From Asterias amurensis (Eukaryota; Echinodermata; Asteroidea; Forcipulatida; Asteriidae): a DNA stretch of 64,000 nucleotides. The position numbers and the translations under genes were made by a program. Position 1 is the stretch's first letter. Every line of letters begins with the position of its first letter. The notes beneath the pieces were generated by a model, which was not told where the DNA came from, made no database searches, and was given only the letters and a program-made list of their open reading frames with translations. Below are positions 47,264 through 57,900 of the stretch, in pieces. The stretch lies in contig NC_092667.1 of assembly GCF_032118995.1 (NCBI RefSeq), positions 5,448,931-5,512,930 on the forward strand. The letters are read 5' to 3'.

Positions 47264-50200
47264 ATGCTTCATACATCGTACGGAGCTGCACTAATTTGGA
47301 CGGCGTTGGTTTATCAACTAGTGACGTCATCAAATGCGCAGGCTACCGGTAAGAAAATCTCTCTTTATTACAGTTTCAAGATCAGTGCTTTATAGGTTCT
47401 TGTCTTCGATGCCCACAACTCTTGCCTTTTATAAATACATTGAAAACAACTTGTGTGTGTGGTCTTAAGTAAATATGTTTAAATTAAACTGCTTTCAGTA
47501 TAATATCCGTATTATTTTGTTAACAAAAATAAAACGTCTCTCGGTCTTGTGCTATGTAAGTTTAAAACAGAGAGAGCACCGGGGGACAATGTCGTAAAAA
47601 AAAAAAAAAATAAAGCATCCCCCATCACTCTCGGCTAATCTCCCTTTGGACAAATCTCTTTTGGTGACCATTATTAGAGTTGCTATATAACCTACGTTTG
47701 TATCGTTTTATAGGACCTGGATATTTGGGGTGCTTTGAAGATTGGCAGATTGGAGGCCGGGATTTGAGAGGGGATTCAAGAACCTCCGAAAGCTTGTCCG
47801 TGGAGTGGTGTTTCAGTTACTGTGCCAGTAGATCTTATAAATATGCTGGTGTGGAATCTGAGACGGAGTGTTACTGCGGAAACAACGAGGATTATGGAAG
47901 ACGTGGGAGAGCAGCACACTCAGAGTGCCGTAATATTTGTCCAGGCAACTCCAACCAATACTGCGGTGGTCATTGGCGAATAGCAATCTACAAAAGTAAG
48001 CTAAGAAACTTACTTGCCCCCCCCAAAAAAAAAAAAAAACACCCCAAAAAACAACTATTTGCCCCCCCCCCCCCCCAATTTGTAAATTTTTTTTTTGATA
48101 ATTCTAGGCTTAAAAAACTCATCCAGCAGCTGTTTTTTGTAATTCCGCCCGATTAAGCGTTGGTTGATAATTCAAGTACCAGGAAAAGGTACAGGGAAAT
48201 GGGACATATTTATAATCAATGCAAGTATATCACACAACACTTTGAAGTAATTATCTGCTATAAATGAAGTCTTCTTGACTGCAGCTTGTTTAAATGATTC
48301 AACTTGTTTTTGAAAAGCAGAGGTAAACTTATACATAGTCACATAACATTACTCCGAAACGCCCGTTTCACACTAGGTAAAAATATAACATTATATTAAA
48401 GGCAGTGGACACTATTGGTAATTGTCAAAGACTAGCCTTCACAGTTGGTGTATCTCAACATATGCATAAAATAACAAACCTGTGAAAATTTGAGCTCAAT
48501 CGGTCATCGAAGTTGCGAGATAAAAATGAAAGAAAAAAAAACACCCTTGTCACACGAAGTTGTGTGCGTTCAGATGGTTGATTTCGAGACCTTAAATTCT
48601 AAACTTTAGGTCTCGAATCAAATTCGTGGAAAATTATTTCTTTCTCAAAAACTGAGGCACTTCAGAGGGAGCCGATTCTCACAATGTTTAATACCATCAA
48701 CCTCTCCCCATTACTCGTCACCAAGAAAGGTTTTATGCTAATAATTATTTTGAGTAATTACCAATAGCGTCCACTGCCTTTAAGTATACGTTTTAGGATG
48801 TGCAAACTAAACCACATATGACTCCCAATCAAAGAACATTTTGTGTTTGACTTTCAGTTTCCGAAGGAGTTTGCAATAATGAAATTGGCCCACCAGCCAA
48901 CGGGATGCGCAAGGTCACAAATCCTACCCACGTCTATTATAGTTCAGCCAACTCCAAGTTCTTCGGTACTCGTGTAAGCTTCGAGTGTGACCCTGGATAC
49001 ATTATTCAAGGTGAAGGTTCTATCGAATGCACACGGAGTGATAACACTGCAGAATGGAGCAACTCTGTACCAACATGTACAGCAGGTAAAGTTCAAAATA
49101 GCATGAAACAGTCACATACATTACACTTAACTTCGCTGCGACTACTTTCATTGAGGTTTACAAAACCAAAGACTTACAGTATGGATGTTAGCAAATTCAA
49201 TGGGGGTATATACTTAATCGCTAATAGTAAAACACGGGCCTGTATGCTTTATTTTTGAAAGAGCAAGGGCACCAAGGCATTTTTTCCTTGGTAAAGGGCA
49301 CCCTTATGATAAGGAAGTTGTAATTTTCTCTTGGAGCATTTCAAGGGCACCAAGGCAATGACCAGGGGGCATGAGGCAATCGCCTTCGTTGGTTCCGTGA
49401 AGTGTAGGGCTTAAAAATAAAAACAATCAAATCCTATATTAATAATATGTGACATTAAGTATCCGTCCTTTTCCATACAGTTGTACCGCCGACAACTTTT
49501 TCATACACAGCATCGCCCCCGACAACGACCCAGACAAACACACCCATGTCAATGACAACTTCACACACAATTACAAGTGTAGTGCCCCCGACTACGAACC
49601 AGACTAACATCACACCCATGGCAATGACAACTTCACACACAGCTACAAGTGTAGTGCCCCCGACTATGAACCAGACTAACAACATGATAGTGACCGCCTC
49701 GTCGGGATGGCCATCGAGTAACCCTGGTGGCACCACTGATGAGCGAGAGATACCCAACCCACAAACATCCAAAACAGGTTTGTCTATCTAAAATTCATAC
49801 CAGTTCAAATCGTCCAGAGATAAAATGTTTTCTCCCGAACTATACTATTAAAGAACCTAATAGAAGATAATTATTGTGCTGCGATGTCATTGCTTCATTT
49901 GAAATAAAGCAAGTATATTAAACTTACTCATAATGTGTACAAAAGTCACCCCAAAAAAATTATTATTGTTTTCAAAAAAAAAAAAAAAAAAAACATAATA
50001 GCGCCTCTGGATTTGGAAGCTTATTCATATCAGATCACAGTGTATATTCAGTGAACTACTGAGTAGGTACATCAAAGAGAACCGGAAAGAGTTTGAAGTT
50101 GCTTTGAGTACTAGAAACCATGTCTCAAATCCGCTATTCTGGATTATTTATGTTTTTTGTTAATCCAACCAGGGGCTTTCATTGGAATAGCAGTTGGAGT

Positions 50201-51130
50201 AATCGTATCCTTGATGATTCTGATTGTGATTGTCATTATTACCTTCAGAAAGAGGTAAGATGCAAACTGTCTTCAGATCACGTTTTTTAGTTTTCACGGG
50301 TTAGGTCAAAGAGGCCCAATCTGAAGCATAAACTTAACTATGGATAGGGTCAATGTGACCAACACGGGTCACGCTGCTGACCATTTATCATTTAAAGTTC
50401 AAATGAAATGCATTGTAACTACCAAGACACATGTCTCAAATTACATCAAGTTTGACAGACTTGCATAAAAAGGACGCTCGGTGGCAGCAGACTCAACAGG
50501 ACAACAGGTAGATGCACTTTCCTTGGCAATAAAGCACATGAGGAATTTCATCAGGGAAAATAACCAGTTATGCTTGATGCAACCTGCCCTTTAAATTACG
50601 TCCACGACGTGTGAAAATGATTGCCTATATAACAAGTACTGTCACGGGCAGTTGAAAAACCTAACCACATTGTTAAGTAAACTATGTTGTCCTACAAAAT
50701 ATACAGGCAAAAAAGAAGAGACGGGGGAATAGATGGTGCCAATGGTACAGTCAACACGAAACAAGCTGACGTCACTCCAGGGTTAGCCTACGAAATTCCA
50801 AGCCGTCTGGGTACAGTTAACTCAAACCCACCAGAATATGACGTCATTAAAGACTCAACGTACGAAACTTCAAGTCCTAAGGGCGCAATTAATCCCAATT
50901 CGCTGGAATATGACGTCATTACAGACTCAATGTATGAAACTCCAAGCCCTGCAGCTGCAGTCAATCCGAATTCGAAAGAATCTGATGTCACTACAAATGC
51001 GATGTCAGCGTACGAGATTCCTAATCCGCCTCCAACAAATAAAAACCACAAATTCACTCAAGAGCAGTCCAGTAATGACATTGTTCACGAGTATGCAGAT
51101 ATCAAGTTGACGTCACTGAGTCAGAATTAG
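47264..51130 (+). CDS. R3: WSC-CCP-mucin stalk-TM receptor, tail class 2
   Basis: Exons 47264-47348, 47714-47995, 48858-49085, 49481-49777, 50173-50254, 50707-51130; 465 residues. Same plan and intron phases as R2. The WSC differs moderately (YLGCFEDWQIGGRDLRG; WCFSYC; ECYCGNN; SECRNIC; NQYCGG), and so does the CCP (ANGMRKVTNPTHVYYSS; FECDPGY). The stalk exon is 66 bp longer than in R2 because a 22-residue unit (TSHTxTSVVPPTxNQTN) is present once more. TM and tail are almost identical to R2, with a few changes such as STYETP to SMYETP. AATAAA near 51212. The ectodomain is thus more diverged than the tail, consistent with relaxed or positive selection outside or conversion inside; a dN/dS test would tell. 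Confidence 0.88.
48396..48783 (+). mobile_element. TTAA MITE, full length, in R3 intron 2
   Basis: 388 bp with TTAA ends. Same insertion site as 41833 and 56106, so it predates the receptor duplications. Confidence 0.9.
49544..49690 (+). repeat. In-frame 66-bp minisatellite in R3 stalk
   Basis: Units of 22 codons (ACTTCACACACA...CCGACTACGAACCAGACTAA-type). R2 and R4 have one unit fewer. Adds Ser/Thr-rich, probably O-glycosylated stalk length. Confidence 0.8.
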
Positions 51131-52344
51131 ACCAGGCTGATGACATCATGACTTGATCCGGAGTCATAGCGACACACCCTTTTCAGGTGTTGAGGTGGAA
51201 TATTTAACAATAATAAAGGTCAATTCGGATCAGAGAGTTTGTAAAAAGCAAGAAAATGACAATTTGAGAAATAATTCTAGCAACATTGCTTGTTTAAAAT
51301 GCCCTGTCGAGTACACTTTAAATGGAAATGCCATGTAGAAAGATCATAATAGCTTTTTAAAAAGGGGGACATCTTTACTAATGTTTTTCTCGCATTAGCC
51401 TCATTTCAAAAACCTTGTGATGATGTCACAAGTCAACGGTTTGAAAACGTTCTCTGCGTAAGCATGTTGTAAGTTTGGAGAAGGGAAAAGGTTTTTAAAG
51501 GATGGAAATTTTCTTTATAATCCGGGTTGGTCTGGAAAAGGGCCGTGTTTTTTTTTTTGGGGGGGGGGGGGGTACATAAAACAAATTCTGACTTCAACAA
51601 ATAACACCTGATCCAGAGTTGTTGCTTAATGGCGGTTTCAAGTACTTGACCTATGTTTATGACTTTAAAGACCTGTATCTGTTTCGATTTTAAGTCGATA
51701 CAGGGGGCACACTAATCATAGTTTGTTTGATCCCTAGTATATGCAGCAAGGATCTTCGTAATAAATCATAGCTCTATCATTCAACCGTTACGACTAAACT
51801 TATATAAATACAAGGCCCAGTGGTATAGTTTTCAGCAAATAAGTTTGATCTGATTTCAGGGGAAGACAAATTTGCAAACACTGTTGAGCATTTTTCGAAT
51901 ATTCAGCATTAGATGCATTTTTAGTTATGTGTTGCTAATTACGAGGAACTTAATTGATAGAGGGCGTACTGTCATAATTTGTGTGATCACTAGATATGAC
52001 GCATAGCTCTATGACATACAATGGTTAACCCTTTTACAAATAGAAAACAGGCCCCACGGGTATCCAGCAAATATAAAACTTGATTTATTTCAAGGGGCTG
52101 AAAGATTAGCAAATATTTTTTTTAATAATATTTTTGAATATTATTGCATAAAGCATTGGTATGCGTTCAATAATGTACTGCTATAATATGAGGAATTCTT
52201 AGTGATACTTTATGACAACATTCTGCTAACTGGATTGATTCATCTTCTAAAGCAACACGAATGCCTCATTATTAAAACATATATCTACGAAAGAACAGTT
52301 TATAACGAAATGTCTTACAAATTTACGAAGATTCGAGATAAAAA
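51131..52344. other. R3 3' flank
   Basis: No gene. Homologous through most of its length to 61869-63150 (GATCCGGAGTCATAGCGACA onward). AATAAA at 51212. Contains a poly-T/poly-G stretch near 51550. Confidence 0.7.
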
Positions 52345-54937
52345 GTGTTCCATGTTAACAACAATAAAATAAAACTTGCCATGTAAAACTGAAAGAGCAG
52401 TATCTGACTTTTATTTATAGAAAGAGATTTTAAATTTGCATCGGGATAAATAACGAGACGAGAACACGAGAGCACCCTTGATGAAACATCCACTCTCAGT
52501 ATAAGAACCTAAATGAATGAATAAGATGGCTGGATGAACAAGGTGCTACTGTCTTGTGGAGGTAGAGTTTATATTTCATATTTTCGGGAATAATTTGTGC
52601 ATGGTTACTTAAAGTCACCTGGAAATAGAATTTTTTTTTCTTTCAAACATAAGAGTATATGCTTACGAACAATAAAACAATTTTTTTAGTAATTGTTTGT
52701 CACGATTTATATGTTTAAAAAATATATAAAGTTGTTTGGGGGGCTGACTCCGCCTACCCCTTTTGTGACGTCAATCGAGGCAGACTTTGCCTGCAATGCG
52801 CATAGTAAACACAGGTGCAAAGTACATGTACGTCCAAGTCGTGAGTTGGTACATTTCAAAAAGTGTTTTTTTCTGCATTCAGCAGCAATACACCTGGTCG
52901 GCATTACCGGAAAAAAAACATTTTTTTTTAAACGTACAAACTCACGACTTGGTTCGTACATGTACTTTGCAATTGTGTTGACTCTACGCATTACAGGCAA
53001 AGTCTGCCTCGATTGACGTCACGAACAGCGCCCTCTCGGGTCGGGGTCTACTCTTCAATTTGTAAATAACATAAGAAATGATTTTTTAAAACCTTAGTTA
53101 ACTGTTTATTCACATTCCACTCATCAAAACACATATATTAGTGACAAAAGCTTTATTTTGAAAAAATACCACTTCCAGGTGACTTTAAATTAAGAGCTGA
53201 AGCAACTCGTGAAAATCACCAGTTCTAATTATCCTCCTTTAAACTCGTTACAAAGGAGGATATAATATTTGCCATGGCAGGCATTCTAATGTACTCAAAT
53301 AAAAAAGGCCAAAGTGTACAATAATATGCCAAACACGGATTTGAACTAGCGAGGGCTCTTTGGGCTCTGTTATTCATTATCACCCACTCAAAACCTATGT
53401 ATACCGTGGTTTTACACAATGGAATGCGGAACTAAAGAAAATATATCCTGTACGTTTTGCAATATAGGCTAAACCTTATACATGAACTAAAAATGAAAGC
53501 AACATCCTCCGAGCATTGCACTGTGACTGTACTTCTGATCACTGACTGGAACGAACGCAAGCTGGTTTGTACACAGACTGCAGTGTATGATATTTTCGCT
53601 AAAAAGAAGTGGTGTAGGCCTACCGTATGAAGGGAATCATGTTCTTCTTTTTTAACTCTTACTGATTGGTAGCGGTTGTGGCCTGTACTTGAATCCCGTG
53701 CATATAAAACTACTGTTTAAAGGTAAGCATTTCTTGTACAAATTATAATAGGCTATTTATGACAATAACATCAAAAGACTGAAAGGAAAACTAAAAGTGA
53801 AACAGATTTGAAAATAACGGGTGAATGCTTGAGGAATTGTTACATTGATAAGTGTCTATACTAAAAAGGTTTTATACACAACCCAGACGAAATTGAATTG
53901 ATCGAAACAGAATCATGGGTTTGAGTATAGTGTCGAATAGGGACATAATCTGGCGATGGAGGCACTATAGCCAGTCCAGACTATAGCCAGTCACAATTGG
54001 AAATAGTGGTCCGACACAAGGAGGTAAATGTCAACCAGCAGAACAAAACTCTCTACTCGTAATTCAAATATTCAAAAAAGTTTTAAAATTGAACAGTATT
54101 TGATTTCAGGCATTTGGAACCCAAACAATGCTTAAAATTCATACAAATAAACAGAATGCCTTCCTGAAAAATACTGCCTGAATAAAAATGCATTTAAATA
54201 TACATGTTTATACAGTGTCATCATGGGAGATGCAATGATTCCAGGGTGGATTTCACAAAGAGTTAGGACTAGTCTTATCTCGAGTTAGGACGAGTTTAGT
54301 CCTAACTTAGGACTAGCTGTACGTTTTTGATATCTCTTAGGACTAGTCCTAAGTTAGGACTAGTCCTAACTCTTTGTGAAATCGACCCCTGGGAAAAATA
54401 ATGCCTCGCTAAATAGGATATGATTTTGAGTTGAGTGTTGACTAGGGACAGAATTTGTTGAACTTGGTAACGAGTAATGGGGAAATGCTGATAGTATAAA
54501 GCATTGTGAGAAACGGCTCCCTCTGAAGTAACGTAGTTTTCGACAAAGGAGTAATTGTCCACGAATTTGATTTCGAGACCTCAGAATTAGATTTTGAGGT
54601 CAATAAATCAAACATCTGGAAGCACACAACTTCGTGTGACAAGGGTGTTTTTTCTTTCAATATTATCTCGCAACTTCGACGACCAATTGAGCTCAAATTT
54701 TCACAGGTTTTTTACTAATTATGTTAAGATACAGCAAGTGAGAAGACTGGTCTTGCACAATTACCAATAGTGTCCAGAGTCCTTAATGGCAACACTTATA
54801 ATACAATGGAAACTTTGAAAGTGTAGTCCGACGCAAGGAATTAAAACACACCCAGTTAGTACAACACGAACTCATATTCTTATACAAAATATTTAGTTAC
54901 TTGTACAATTTGATTTCAGGCATTTGGAACCAAAACA
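52345..54937 (+). repeat. Receptor spacer, copy 3 (R3-R4), interrupted
   Basis: From about 53260 it is nearly identical to the R1-R2 spacer, including foldback (54239-54391), decayed exon 1 (about 54108) and reverse MITE. It is interrupted by the 52613-53184 insertion. Confidence 0.88.
52613..53184. mobile_element. 572-bp foldback element with TTAA duplication
   Basis: Ends AGTCACCTGGAA and TTCCAGGTGACT. TTAA on each side (52609-52612, 53185-53188). Inner inverted repeats of ~110 bp (GACGTCAATCGAGGCAGACT near 52767 and its complement near 53003-53022). The R1-R2 and R2-R3 spacers show the empty site (GTTACTTAAAT). piggyBac-type target choice; non-coding. Confidence 0.88.
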
Positions 54938-57900
54938 ATGCTTCATACATCGTACGGAGCTGCACTAATTTGGACGGCGTTGGTTTATCAACTAATGACG
55001 TCATCAAATGCGCAGGCTACCGGTAAGAAACTCTCTCTCTCTATTACACAGTTTCAAGATCACTGCTTTAGGTTCTTGTCTTCGATGCCCACAACTCGTG
55101 CCTTTTATAAATACACTGAAAACAACTTGTGTGTGGTATAAAGTAAATATGTTTAAATTAAACTGCTTTTTAGTATAATGTAAATCCGTATTATTTGTTA
55201 ACAAAAATAAAACGACGCTCGGTCTTGTGCTATGTAAGTTTAAAACCGAGAGAGCACCAGGAAACAATGTCATTTTTCAAAAATAAAGCACCCCCATCAC
55301 CCTCAAACGCATGATTGAGTGAAATAGTTATAACGGCTAATGTCCTTTTGGAAACATCTCATTTGGTGACCACTATTAGAATTGCTATAACCTACGTTTG
55401 TATCGTTTTATAGGACCTGGATATTTGGGGTGCTTTAAAGATGGGTCATGGGGACGTCGGGTTTTGAGAGGGGATTCAAAAACCTCAGACAGGTTGTCCG
55501 TGGAGTGGTGTTTCAATTACTGTGGCAGTAGATCCTATAAATATGCTGGTGTGGAATCTGAGACGGAGTGTTACTGCGGAAACGACGAGGATTATGACAG
55601 ACAAGGGATAGCAGTAGACTCAGAGTGCCGTAATATTTGTCCAGGCAACTTATACCAATACTGCGGTGGTCATTGGCGAATATCAATCTACAAAAGTAAG
55701 CTAAGAAACTATACTTGCCCCCCCCCCCCAAACAAAATAAATAAATAAATAAATAAATAAATTATTTGCCCCCCCCCCCCAATTTGTAAAGAAAAAATGT
55801 GATAGTTCTTGGCTTAAAAACTCAACCAGCAGCTGTTTTTTGGGTAATTCCGCCCGATTGAGCGTTGGTTGATAATTCAAGTACCAGGAAAAGGTACAGG
55901 GAAATGAGACATATTCCTAAAATCAATGCAAGTTTTATATCACACAACACTTTGCAGAAATTTTCTGCTATAAATGAAGTCTTCTTGACTGCAGCTTGTT
56001 TAAATGATTCAACTTGTTTTTGAAAAGCAGAGGTGAACTTATACATTGTCACATAACATTACTCCGAAACGCCCGTTTCACACTAGGTAAAAATATAACA
56101 TTATATTAAAGGCAGTGGACACTATTGGTAGTAATTGTCAAAGACTAGTCTTCACAGTTGGTGTATCTCAACATATGCATAAAATAACAAACCTGTGGAA
56201 AATTACTTCTTTCTCAAAAACTGAGGCACTTCAGAGGGAGCCGTTTCTCACAATGTTTAATACCATCAACCTCTCCCCATTACTCGTCACCAAGAAAGGT
56301 TTTATGCTAATAATTATTTGAGTAATTACCAATAGTGTCCACTGCATTTAAGTATACGTTTTAGGATGTGCAAACTAAACCACATATGACTCCCAATCAA
56401 AGAATATTTTGTGTTTGACTTTCAGTTTCCGAAGGAGTTTGCAATAATGAAATTGGCCCACCAGTCCACGGGAGCCATGAAGTCACAAATCCTACCCACG
56501 TTTCTTATAGTTTATCAAACTCCAAGTTCTCCGGTACGCGAGTAACCTTCAAGTGTGACACTGGATACGATATTCAAGGAGCCGAGACTATCGAATGCAT
56601 AAAGAGGGCAAACATTGCAGAATGGAGCAACTCTGTACCAACATGTACAGCAGGTAAAGTCTCAATAACATGACACTCTCACTTCCATTACTTTAACTTC
56701 ACTGCGACTACTTTCATTGAGGTTTTATAAACTTTTTACACAGATGTTTAGAAAATTCAACGGGGCATACTTAATCGCTCTTAGTAAAACACGGGCCTGT
56801 ATCCTTGGTTTTTGAAAGGGCAGGGGCACCAAGGAATTTTTTCCCTTGGTAAAGGGCACCCTATTATATGAGGAAATTGTAATTTTCTACTGGAGCATTT
56901 CAAGGGCACCAATGAAGGCAATGACCAGGGGGGCATGAGGCAATCGCCTTCGTTGGCGCCGTGAAGTATGGGCCTGAAAACAAAAACAATCAAATCCTAT
57001 TGATAAATATGTGACATTAAGTATCCGTCCTTTTCCATATAGTTGTACCGCCGACAACTTTTGTATACACAGAATCGCCCCCGACAACGACCCAGACTAA
57101 TAACACACCCATGGCAATGACAACTGTTTCACACACAGTTACAAGTGTAGTGCCCCCGACTACGAACCAGACTAACAACATGATAGTGACCGCCTCGTCG
57201 GGAGGGCCATCGAGTAACCCTGGTGACACCACTGAAGGGCGAGAGATGCCAAACCCACAAGCATCTCAGACAGGTATATGTTTACTAAATTCCACACACC
57301 GCAGCTGGTCCAAAATCGCAGAGAAAATATTAGTCTTGGCCAAGACGTTTCTCCTTTCCCTTTCACGCACACCGCGGCCAAATCACCAACAGCGCCCGCA
57401 ACGACTCACCTGACTTAGTCCACTCACCGTCCCGTGGACTAAGTCAGGTGAGTCGGTGCGGGCGCTATCGGTGAATTGGCCGCGGTGTGCGTGAAAGGGA
57501 CACGAGAAACGTCTTGCACCAAGACTAAGAAAATATATACCCTCTAGCAATCGATGTACATGTAAATCATCTTATCAATGTTCCATGACCACCATGGCCC
57601 AATCACAAGTAGCTAAGCACAATAAAATATTGCTAACCAGAATATGGTTTCTGGCCAATCTTATACATGTATATCACATGTACAATTTACGACTGGTATC
57701 CGGCTCATTCCTGCGTAGCAGAAAATGGTTAAGCAATGTTTTTTGTTTAAGCAGCTCTATGAACTTGGACCCAGTAGTCCTGCTTTCTCCTGAAGACGAG
57801 CAGAGATACTGTTCGAAACGTCGAGACCACATGTTCTTTTCAAAGTCAATTCTTATACTAAAAGGATTTCATATGTTGTACCCACAAGTTACCTATTTAT

